Positions 17,164 to 23,472 of a stretch of 37,134 bases of DNA are shown piece by piece. The translations under genes and the position numbers were made by a program. The DNA comes from an uncultured Lachnospiraceae bacterium (GTDB taxonomy: Bacteria; Bacillota; Clostridia; Lachnospirales; Lachnospiraceae). Numbering within the stretch: the first letter of the stretch is position 1; each line of letters begins with the position of its first letter. The notes below the pieces were generated by a model. It was given only the letters and a program-made list of their open reading frames with translations, searched no databases and was not told where the DNA came from. The stretch covers positions 1 to 37,134 of the forward strand of contig CAJUPT010000030.1 of NCBI GenBank assembly GCA_910588405.1, given 5' to 3'.

Positions 17164-18513
17164 ATGGATAAGATAAAACAATCGCAAAAACAATATTTTT
17201 GGGGTGTTGGAAATCTGGGCGAAGGCTTCATTTCCATGGTGACGAATACATATTTTAGTATTTTTCTGACAGATGTGGCAGAGCTGCCGCTTGAGATTGT
17301 TGCCTTCGTCTCCCTGTTTTCCAGTATATTTGACTTTTTCATGGTGCCGTTATCAGGAGCAATTTTGGTATCCTTAAGGCCCATGAAGTGGGGGCGGCTT
17401 CGTTCCTGGCTGCTGGTATGCCCGCCGCTGGCCGTGATCTTTTTCCTGCTTTGTTTCACGGTATTTGGAGACAGCCAGAGCATGACGGTGCTTTGTATAC
17501 TGGTGGGTTATTTGGGGGCAAAGGCTGCATGGAATATTACCTATGCAGCCAATGTCTCCCTTACCGCAGTGATGGCAACGGATGTGAAAACGAAATCCAA
17601 GCTGGCTTCTCAGCGAATGATCGGTTCCAATGCGGGCCGTCTGCTGGGAAATTACCTGACGCCGATCATTGTCGCGACGGCTGCGGTCTATGCGGGAGAG
17701 AGCTATGGATACAGAGTGGCGATCGTGCTGACGGGAATCGTATATGTCCTTACCAGCATCGCGCATTTTTATATCTGCGCTGGCTGTGAGGACAGACCCG
17801 GCTCCCGGGAAGGGCAAGAAGGCGGACAGAGCAAGGAGCGGATGCCAGCAGGAGAAGTGATAAGGGCGTTGGTGAATAATGTTCAGCTGCTGATTACGCT
17901 GGTAATCGACCTGACCTCGAACGTGGCCAGTCTGGTTTTGCCATCTTTAGCAGTGTATTATTATAAATATTGCGCCTGTGACTCGACTCTGATTCCCACC
18001 CACATGCTGATCATCGGCCTGGGAGGAATTATCGGCGCTTTCCTGGTAAGGGTATTTGGCGTTCGGATCGGCCGGCCGCGGAAGATTCTGCTTGGACTAT
18101 ATCTTTTGGTGGCTGCGTCGCTGTTTTCGATCCGTCTGTTTCCGGACCAGCCGATCTATTTTCTGTGTATCAGCGGTGTGATCGCTGTGCTGACAGGTAT
18201 GACGTCCCCCTTTGAGCTGAATCTGTATATGGATAATGCCGCTTATTATAGGAAGAAAAGCGGACAGGACGTAACTGGCTTTATTATGGGATTAAGTAAT
18301 ATGCCGGTGAAATTTGCATCGATTATTAAATCCACATTAATTCCGTTTACGCTGATGGCGGTGGGGTATGTGGCAAATGCTGAGCCGACGCCAGAGATGC
18401 AGAAAGCGATCATTAATGCGTACACACTGATTCCTATGCTGTTCCCGATTCTGGGCTTTGTGCTCCTGAAGTTTTTCTGGAAGTCAGGGCAGGAGGAAGA
18501 GGGAAGAGCGTAA
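17164..18513 (+). CDS. GPH/MFS family symporter, second of two
   Basis: A 449-residue protein with about twelve hydrophobic segments, starting QYFWGVGNLGEGFISMV, which matches GPH/MFS_2 proteins. It is clearly distinct from the gene before it; for example, the cytoplasmic loop reads LRPMKWGRLRSWLLVCPP. A charged loop near residue 220 (EDRPGSREGQEGGQSKER) separates the two six-helix halves. The GAGGGG site lies only 1 nt from the ATG at 17164, so initiation may be inefficient or rely on coupling. Two adjacent paralogous transporters could handle related substrates, form a heteromer, or work as an import/export pair; sequence cannot decide. Confidence 0.82.
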   Translation: MDKIKQSQKQYFWGVGNLGEGFISMVTNTYFSIFLTDVAELPLEIVAFVSLFSSIFDFFMVPLSGAILVSLRPMKWGRLRSWLLVCPPLAVIFFLLCFTVFGDSQSMTVLCILVGYLGAKAAWNITYAANVSLTAVMATDVKTKSKLASQRMIGSNAGRLLGNYLTPIIVATAAVYAGESYGYRVAIVLTGIVYVLTSIAHFYICAGCEDRPGSREGQEGGQSKERMPAGEVIRALVNNVQLLITLVIDLTSNVASLVLPSLAVYYYKYCACDSTLIPTHMLIIGLGGIIGAFLVRVFGVRIGRPRKILLGLYLLVAASLFSIRLFPDQPIYFLCISGVIAVLTGMTSPFELNLYMDNAAYYRKKSGQDVTGFIMGLSNMPVKFASIIKSTLIPFTLMAVGYVANAEPTPEMQKAIINAYTLIPMLFPILGFVLLKFFWKSGQEEEGRA

Positions 18514-18532
18514 GGCAGTGTCAGGTGATCTA

Positions 18533-18600
18533 TAAAAAAGCGACGGACCGGAGAAGGTCCGGGGAATTAGTAAGCGGCTGAAGAACAGACGATAAGTGCG
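18533..18600 (+). repeat. Deleted copy R3 of the dispersed repeat
   Basis: A CGGACC/GGTCCG hairpin is followed by TTAGTAAGCGGCTGAAGAACA and then GACGATAAGTGCGCAT. Compared with R4, the text between two AAGAACA motifs appears to be missing. This is as expected if those short repeats recombined. Confidence 0.5.
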
Positions 18601-18662
18601 CATGATTTGCAAAAAAGCGTAATCCGGAAAAACGGAATGTGGTGAAAGGAATGAGGTAAGGT

Positions 18663-19661
18663 ATGGCGAGTCTCAGTTTTAAAGAAAATACATTGCTGGC
18701 TTATCAGCATAAAGAGCCGGAATTTTTTCCGCTCACCTCGGATATGAATATGAGCGCCCCCAGAGGGACGGATTTTATCTGCGAATCCATCTGCGTCCAG
18801 GGAACCGCGAAGGACTGGTTTGGACAGAGCTGGACCTATGAGCCGAATATCGGCGGGGCGAACCCGACGCCGGGCGTTCATCTGGTGCCGGATATTACCA
18901 GATGGCGGGAATATATGAAGTTTCCGGACCTTGGCAAGCTGGACTGGGAGGGCTATGCTGCCCGGGATACGGCGAACTGGGACAGGGACCGGAAGCTTTC
19001 CCGGGTGATGGTGGGCTTCGGCCTGTGGGAGCGGATGTTCAGCGTGATGGAATTTCAGGACGCTCTCTGTGCGCTGATGGAAGAACCAGAGGCATGTTAT
19101 GATTTTTTCGGGGCGGTGGCGGACCATAAGATTCGTCTGTACCAGTACCTGATTCGGTACTATAAGCCGGATATTTTGATTATGCACGATGACTATGGTT
19201 CCAACAGCGGTATGTTTATGTCGCCGGAGGTATGGAGGAAGCTGTTGAAGCCTCATTTGCAGCGGGTGATTGACAGCATTGTAAATGAGGGCGTGATGTA
19301 TGAGCATCATTGCTGTGGTTATTTTGCCCCGATTCTGGGAGAGATCGCGGACATGGGCTGCGTAGCCACCAATACCATGCATATTTCCAATAAACCGGCG
19401 GAGTTGAAAAAGGAAATCGGACATAAGATGTGCTTTGTGGGCGGCTTTGACACTCAGTTTATGGACAAAGAAAAGACGACGGAAAAGGAGATACGGGAGA
19501 GTATCGACAAGACCATCGACGAGCTGGCCCCGGGCGGCAGCTGGGTGGCCCAGTCCATGCTGAAAACCAAGTCCCGCAATCCGATTGTGATGGACGAGCT
19601 GATTCGTTATGGCTCGACCAAGTATACATGTAAACGGCCTGATTATGATACGCTTGCTTAA
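18663..19661 (+). CDS. URO-D superfamily methyltransferase, second paralogue
   Basis: A 332-residue URO-D superfamily protein with the equivalent strands LIMHDDYGSNSG (about residue 172) and VMYEHHCCGYF (about 211), in which H216-C217-C218 supplies the His-x-Cys part of the metal site. A cysteine at the position of the third ligand of MtaA-type enzymes is not obvious. The only late Cys, C323, is in a different context (YTCKRP). This copy may therefore bind metal differently. It is the last gene of the set, with GAGGTAAGG before the ATG at 18663 and a strong terminator 37 nt after the stop. The two URO-D proteins differ enough to suggest distinct steps, such as methyl donor and methyl acceptor sides. 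Confidence 0.8.
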   Translation: MASLSFKENTLLAYQHKEPEFFPLTSDMNMSAPRGTDFICESICVQGTAKDWFGQSWTYEPNIGGANPTPGVHLVPDITRWREYMKFPDLGKLDWEGYAARDTANWDRDRKLSRVMVGFGLWERMFSVMEFQDALCALMEEPEACYDFFGAVADHKIRLYQYLIRYYKPDILIMHDDYGSNSGMFMSPEVWRKLLKPHLQRVIDSIVNEGVMYEHHCCGYFAPILGEIADMGCVATNTMHISNKPAELKKEIGHKMCFVGGFDTQFMDKEKTTEKEIRESIDKTIDELAPGGSWVAQSMLKTKSRNPIVMDELIRYGSTKYTCKRPDYDTLA

Positions 19662-19698
19662 GCGGGCCTCTTCCCTAAATATATAATGAATGCGAAAG

Positions 19699-19725
19699 CA
19701 GCGCGGCGTAGTCCGCGCTGTTTTT
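19699..19725 (+). terminator. Intrinsic terminator of the URO-D/GPH locus
   Basis: Perfect 8-bp GC-rich stem CAGCGCGG (19699-19706) / CCGCGCTG (19713-19720), a 6-nt loop and five T residues. Confidence 0.92.
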
Positions 19726-19744
19726 GTGTTCGTGGTGTGTTTTA

Positions 19745-19960
19745 CATCTTTTTTTGAAGTGCATCTGTCTTTTCTTTTGAAGTGCGTCTGTATTTTTCTT
19801 TTAAATTGTGCCTTTGATTTTTCTCTCGCTTGTGTCTTTGATGTTTGTTTTTATGTAGTTTTGCTTTTGTTTTTGAGGTATTGTTTTATAGTTTTGTCAG
19901 AGTTGTTATTTTGTGGTTTTTCTGTGTATTACATTTGCGTATTGTTTCGTCTGCGTATTA
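19745..19960 (+). repeat. T/G-rich strand-skewed tract with ~25-bp quasi-repeats
   Basis: About 215 bp that are mostly T and G on the plus strand. It contains imperfect repeats of roughly 25 bp: units with TTTTGAAGTGCATCTGT, TTTTGAAGTGCGTCTGT, then weaker TTAAATTGTGCCTTTGA and CTTGTGTCTTTGATG. It lies between a terminator and the promoter of the CbiZ-like gene. The hydrophobic reading frame through it (19690-20001) is a by-product of the T bias. Confidence 0.6.
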
Positions 19961-19974
19961 TTTCGGAAATATAT

Positions 19975-20004
19975 TTGGACAAAATAGGCCGAGTGGTGTA
20001 AAAT
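19975..20004 (+). promoter_or_regulatory. Predicted promoter of the CbiZ-like gene
   Basis: TTGGAC (19975-19980), an 18-nt spacer and TAAAAT (19999-20004) with an upstream TG (extended -10), about 95 nt before the start codon. Confidence 0.5.
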
Positions 20005-20099
20005 ATAAAACAAATTGCCTGAAAGGTGCGGAAAACAGCTGCACAATCATAAACTAGAATATTTTGGAAAATGGTTTTTATAAACGGAGGATATATTTG

Positions 20100-21182
20100 G
20101 TGAAAATTTACGACCTTCCCTGCGGGGATGAGGTGCATCGCTTTGATTATAATATTGTCATCCCTTTCAAGGGAAAACGGCGGGTGCTCAGCACTGCGCC
20201 TTATAACGGCGGATACCGGACGGATTTGAAGACGGTGTTTAATCACGACTGCAATCCGGGCGTGGGGTGCTCGGCCGAGATGAAAGGGAAAACCTATCGG
20301 GAACATATGATGCGCACAATGGAAGAAATCGGTCTTGACCCGGAGACGGCTGCAGGGCTGGAAACGGCGGCCAGCATGGACAATGCGGCAATCTGTACGG
20401 AGCGCTTCGAAAAGCTTGCCGTCACGGCAATTGTGACAGGGGGAATCGAGGTAAACGCAGGCCGTGTGGGCGATCCGGCCACATGGATCGAGGACAGCGC
20501 TGTGGCGCCGGAATACAGGCCGGGCACCATCAATATCCTGCTCTGTATCAATGGAGATTTGTCGCAAGGGGCCATGGCCCGCGCCCTTGTCACCTGTACC
20601 GAGGCAAAAACCGCGGCCATTCAGGAGCTGATGGCAGAAAGCCGTTCCTCCCGAGGGCTTGCCACCGGCTCCGGAACGGACGGGACGATTGTGGCGGCAG
20701 ATATGGAATCGGAGATGTATCTGACCGATGCGGGAAAGCACAGCAAGCTGGGAGAGCTGATTGGGAGAGCGGTGAAGCCGGCGGTGAAAAGGGCGCTGTA
20801 TTTGCAGACAAAGCTGGATGCCGGACGGCAGCACAATGTGATCAGGCGGCTCTCCCGATTCGGCGTCAGCGAGGCAGGTCTGTACCGCCGGTATGTGCGG
20901 GAACAGGGAGCATTAGCTGTGGACAGGGCAAGGTTTTCCGAATTGTTGGAGGAGCAGGCCGTAAAAGGCGGACTGGTGGCAAAAGCGTCTTTTATCGCCC
21001 ATGCTATCGATCAGATGGATTGGGGGCTTTTAAGCGTTGGGGAAACGACAGAGGCTGCGTCGGAGATCCTGATGCAGATGGGAATGGAGGAGCCTCTGCC
21101 TGACAGTGGCGCCGGAACACCGGATGAGACGGTGGAGTTGATCGTGGAGGCTTTTGAAAAAGTGTTTTTAAAAAAGTTCTGA
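20100..21182 (+). CDS. cbiZ: Adenosylcobinamide amidohydrolase (CbiZ-like)
   Basis: A 360-residue protein resembling the CbiZ family (PF01955). Conserved-looking stretches are KRRVLSTAPYNGGY (about residue 27), FNHDCNPG (about 48), GLETAASMDNAA (about 90) and VTAIVTGGIEVNAGRVGDPA (about 110-130). CbiZ cleaves the aminopropanol arm of adenosylcobinamide or pseudocobamides so that the corrinoid can be rebuilt with another lower ligand. This one is longer than archaeal CbiZ; the extra C-terminal ~130 residues are helical and unassigned. Upstream frames begin with TTG, but ACGGAGG is 9 nt before the GTG at 20100, which I take as the start. No other cobamide gene is adjacent. A 31-bp repeat starts within the last codons. 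Confidence 0.68.
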   Translation: MKIYDLPCGDEVHRFDYNIVIPFKGKRRVLSTAPYNGGYRTDLKTVFNHDCNPGVGCSAEMKGKTYREHMMRTMEEIGLDPETAAGLETAASMDNAAICTERFEKLAVTAIVTGGIEVNAGRVGDPATWIEDSAVAPEYRPGTINILLCINGDLSQGAMARALVTCTEAKTAAIQELMAESRSSRGLATGSGTDGTIVAADMESEMYLTDAGKHSKLGELIGRAVKPAVKRALYLQTKLDAGRQHNVIRRLSRFGVSEAGLYRRYVREQGALAVDRARFSELLEEQAVKGGLVAKASFIAHAIDQMDWGLLSVGETTEAASEILMQMGMEEPLPDSGAGTPDETVELIVEAFEKVFLKKF

Positions 21183-21200
21183 AAGTGCCGATGAACCCCT
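21170..21200 (+). repeat. 31-bp direct repeat, left copy (spans the cbiZ stop codon)
   Basis: Identical over 31 bp to 23040-23070. The sequence begins AAAAAAGTTCTGAAAGTGCC and ends GATGAACCCCT. The two copies bracket the PF09820-type ATPase gene and its promoter. Confidence 0.9.
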
Positions 21201-21241
21201 GATCCGGAAATTTTTTGAGTGCAAAGCTTAAGTGATTAAGA

Positions 21242-21281
21242 TTGTAAATATATAAGGTTTTGTGATATACTGCGTATATCA
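21242..21281 (+). promoter_or_regulatory. Promoter and perfect palindrome upstream of the ATPase gene
   Basis: TTGTAA (21242-21247) and TATACT (21266-21271) are 18 nt apart. The -10 box lies inside the inverted repeat TGATATAC-TGC-GTATATCA (21263-21281), with perfect 8-bp arms. This looks like an operator that would block transcription when bound. Confidence 0.6.
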
Positions 21282-21326
21282 TGAAACCTTACCCACTATT
21301 TTTCGGCACAGGGAGGAGGATTGCAG

Positions 21327-23030
21327 ATGAATGACGGAAAAAAGGCGCTTCCGGTCGGGATTGAATTTTTTCAGGATTTTAAATTGAATAACTTTTATTA
21401 TGTGGATAAAACGGCTTTGATCGCTGAGTTTTTGAGAACCAGGGGAGCCGTGAATCTTTTCACCAGGCCCCGGCGCTTTGGGAAAAGCCTGAATATGGAT
21501 ATGCTGAAATCTTTTTTTGAAATTGGAGCGGATGCGTCCCTGTTTGAAGGGCTGGACATTTCCAAAGAGACGGAACTGTGCGGGCAGCATATGGGAAGGT
21601 ACCCGGTTATTTCGCTTAGTTTAAAGGATGTGGAAGGCGGGGACTATGCAGATGCTTTAGAGATGATGGCTGAAATAATAAAAACAGAGGCGCGCAGGCA
21701 TCAGCATCTTTTAGAGAGTGACAGACTTACGGATATTGATAAAGAATCTTTGAAAAGGCTTTACGCTCTATATTTGGAGGAAAGTGTTCAAAAAGGAAGC
21801 TTAAATCTGCTTTCAGAAATGCTTAGAAAGCATTATGGCCGACGGGTCGTGATACTGATTGACGAGTACGACGTGCCGTTGGACAAGGCATACCAGGGCG
21901 GTTATTATCCGGAGATGGTCAAATTAATCCGTTCTTTCTTAAGCCGGGCGCTGAAAACAAATAAGAGCCTGGAGTTTGCCGTGCTCACCGGCTGTCTGCG
22001 GATCGCAAGGGAGAGCATCTTTACGGGTCTGAACAATTTTAACGTGTTTTCCATTTCTGATTCGGACTGTGCGGAATATTTTGGGTTTACGGACGGCGAA
22101 GTGAAGGAGATGCTCAGGTATTATGGCGTGGAAGACCGTTTTCCGGATATGAAGGACTGGTATGACGGCTACCATTTCGGGGACGTGGATGTCTATTGCC
22201 CGTGGGACGTGATCGTGCAGTGCAGAAAGCTCAGGAAATCAAAGGACGCTCCGATGGAGCCGCACTGGGAGAACAGCAGCAGTAACGCGATTATCAGGGA
22301 TATCCTGGAAGATGCCACGGAGATTACGAAGGGCGAGATCGAGGCGCTGATTTCCGGCGAGGCCGTGGAGAAGGAGATTATCCCGGAGATGACCTATACC
22401 GACCTTGACAGCGAGGATGCTGGTATTCACCAGACCTATTTGTGGAGTGTCCTTTATTCTACAGGATACCTGACGGATGCGAAAAGGCCGGAAGGAAGGA
22501 TACACAAGCTGGTGATCCCTAATAAGGAAATCCGAAAAATCTACGAGGACAGGATACGTTCATGGTTCCGCATGAAGGTAACAGGCGACACAAGCCTGTG
22601 GGAGCGTTTCTGCAAAGCAGTCAAAACCGGCGACGCTGAAACCATACAGGAGCTGTTTGGCACATTTCTGTCAGAATCCATCAGCATCCGTGACACGGCA
22701 GTGAGAAAAGAAAAGAAAGAAAACTTTTTTCATGGCCTTTTCCTTGGCCTTTTGCGGGCGGAAGGCAGCTGGATCGTAAAATCCAATGCCGAGTCCGGAA
22801 CCGGCTACTCCGATATCCTGCTGCTTATCCCGCGGGAGAAAACCGGCTGTGTCATCGAGGTGAAATACGCTGAGAAAGGTGCTTTTGACGCGGCGCTCCA
22901 TGAGGCGATGGAGCAGATTGAGACGCGTGAATATACTGATTATTTAAGGCAGGAGGGCATGGAAACGATCCACAAATACGGCCTGGCCTGCTACCGGAAA
23001 ACCTGTCGGGTATCGTATGAAAAAGAATAG
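21327..23030 (+). CDS. AAA-ATPase-like (PF09820) / PD-(D/E)XK nuclease-like protein
   Basis: A 567-residue protein of a family found in many copies in anaerobic Firmicutes and Bacteroidetes. The N-terminus has FYYVDKTALI, then TRPRRFGKSLNMD in the P-loop position (no canonical GxxGxGK[S/T]; the family uses RRFGKS) and VVILIDEYDVPLD as Walker B (about residue 175). The C-terminal PDDEXK_9 domain shows GYSDILLLIPREKTGCVIEVKYAE, with D, E and K placed as in PD-(D/E)XK folds. GGAGGAGGA fixes the ATG at 21327. The physiological role is unknown; selfish-element or defence roles have been suggested for such architectures, but nothing here proves it. The gene lies between perfect 31-bp direct repeats, so it appears to be an inserted cassette. 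Confidence 0.88.
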   Translation: MNDGKKALPVGIEFFQDFKLNNFYYVDKTALIAEFLRTRGAVNLFTRPRRFGKSLNMDMLKSFFEIGADASLFEGLDISKETELCGQHMGRYPVISLSLKDVEGGDYADALEMMAEIIKTEARRHQHLLESDRLTDIDKESLKRLYALYLEESVQKGSLNLLSEMLRKHYGRRVVILIDEYDVPLDKAYQGGYYPEMVKLIRSFLSRALKTNKSLEFAVLTGCLRIARESIFTGLNNFNVFSISDSDCAEYFGFTDGEVKEMLRYYGVEDRFPDMKDWYDGYHFGDVDVYCPWDVIVQCRKLRKSKDAPMEPHWENSSSNAIIRDILEDATEITKGEIEALISGEAVEKEIIPEMTYTDLDSEDAGIHQTYLWSVLYSTGYLTDAKRPEGRIHKLVIPNKEIRKIYEDRIRSWFRMKVTGDTSLWERFCKAVKTGDAETIQELFGTFLSESISIRDTAVRKEKKENFFHGLFLGLLRAEGSWIVKSNAESGTGYSDILLLIPREKTGCVIEVKYAEKGAFDAALHEAMEQIETREYTDYLRQEGMETIHKYGLACYRKTCRVSYEKE

Positions 23031-23039
23031 AAAATGTTA

Positions 23040-23070
23040 AAAAAAGTTCTGAAAGTGCCGATGAACCCCT
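23040..23070 (+). repeat. 31-bp direct repeat, right copy
   Basis: Identical to 21170-21200, starting 10 nt after the ATPase stop codon. Its last base is the first base of the -35 box of the next promoter. Confidence 0.9.
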
Positions 23071-23098
23071 TGCATTTTTGTGCGTAGTATAGTATAGT
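23070..23098 (+). promoter_or_regulatory. Predicted promoter of the riboswitch-CDF transcript
   Basis: TTGCAT (23070-23075), a 17-nt spacer and TATAGT (23093-23098), placing the transcript start about 30 nt before the aptamer. Confidence 0.6.
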
Positions 23099-23134
23099 AG
23101 GAACAATCTCTTTGCACTGCATACAATCTACAGT

Positions 23135-23225
23135 ACAAACTGATCAGGCAGCATGAGAATGTGTAGCCGGGCTATGAGAATGGCAGCAGATGAACGATAA
23201 GTGATACATCTGTGGGACAGTGTGT
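23135..23225 (+). promoter_or_regulatory. NiCo (czcD-type) cobalt/nickel riboswitch aptamer
   Basis: The segment contains the conserved blocks of the NiCo aptamer as I recall them: ACTGATCAGGCA, AGCCGGGCT, GGCAGCAGATGA and ACATCTGTGGGACAGT. Four helices can be drawn. P1 is ACAAACTG (23135-23142) with CAGTGTGT (23218-23225). Two short GAGA-capped hairpins are GCAT/ATGT and CTAT/ATGG. P4 is CAGATG with CATCTG (about 23187-23212). The family binds Co2+ or Ni2+ cooperatively and turns on cation-efflux genes. The gene 250 nt downstream is a CDF cation exporter, as expected. The 3' end of the aptamer is shared with a terminator. Confidence 0.88.
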
Positions 23226-23244
23226 GTTCCGCAGGTGTTTTTTT
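23207..23244 (+). terminator. Riboswitch expression-platform terminator
   Basis: CATCTGTGGGACA (23207-23219) pairs over 13 bp, with three G-U pairs, with TGTTCCGCAGGTG (23225-23237), followed by seven T. The 5' arm is the 3' half of aptamer helices P4 and P1, so metal binding would prevent this terminator. Confidence 0.88.
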
Positions 23245-23250
23245 GTGGAA

Positions 23251-23289
23251 CAGTCGGGAACATGGGTGAATGACACATGTTCCTGATTG
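23251..23289 (+). promoter_or_regulatory. Long hairpin in the CDF leader
   Basis: CAGTCGGGAACATG (23251-23264) pairs with CATGTTCCTGATTG (23276-23289): 8 uninterrupted bp, a G-U position, then 5 more. No T run follows. Function is unknown. Confidence 0.55.
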
Positions 23290-23295
23290 GGAAAG

Positions 23296-23333
23296 AAACC
23301 AGGCGGAAGCGAAAAGCGGAGACCTGGTTTTTT
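23296..23333 (+). terminator. Second terminator-like hairpin in the CDF leader
   Basis: AAACCAGG (23296-23303) pairs with CCTGGTTT (23323-23330) and ends in a six-T run (23328-23333), 140 nt before the CDF start. If active, it would be a second attenuation point after the riboswitch terminator. Confidence 0.6.
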
Positions 23334-23472
23334 GTATCAGGCGCGGCTTTTTGCCGGAACACAGATATGTATTGACGTTTGGTTATGAAGTGCCCGGAAG
23401 ATTTACAGTCAAACAAACAGCGAAAGCCCAGATAACCGGGCGGACGCGGAGCAAAATTTGGAGGTAAAGAAG

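Noticed and set aside
18567..19424. 285-codon antisense frame inside the second URO-D gene
   Set aside because: The sense gene is clearly a URO-D protein; the antisense product is rich in His/Arg/Pro, as shadows of such genes are.
19690..20001. 103-codon hydrophobic open frame
   Set aside because: It contains the intrinsic terminator 19699-19725, has no Shine-Dalgarno, and its hydrophobicity is explained by the T-rich tract.
19929..20834. 301-codon antisense frame across the CbiZ-like gene
   Set aside because: The sense protein has conserved family motifs and a good Shine-Dalgarno; the antisense frame has neither.
20483..21103. 206-codon alternative frame within the CbiZ-like gene
   Set aside because: It is a +1/-1 shadow inside the gene without an initiation site; not a frameshifted second protein.
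23270..23467. 65-codon frame in the CDF leader
   Set aside because: No Shine-Dalgarno, it runs through a hairpin and a terminator, and it ends inside the CDF ribosome-binding region.
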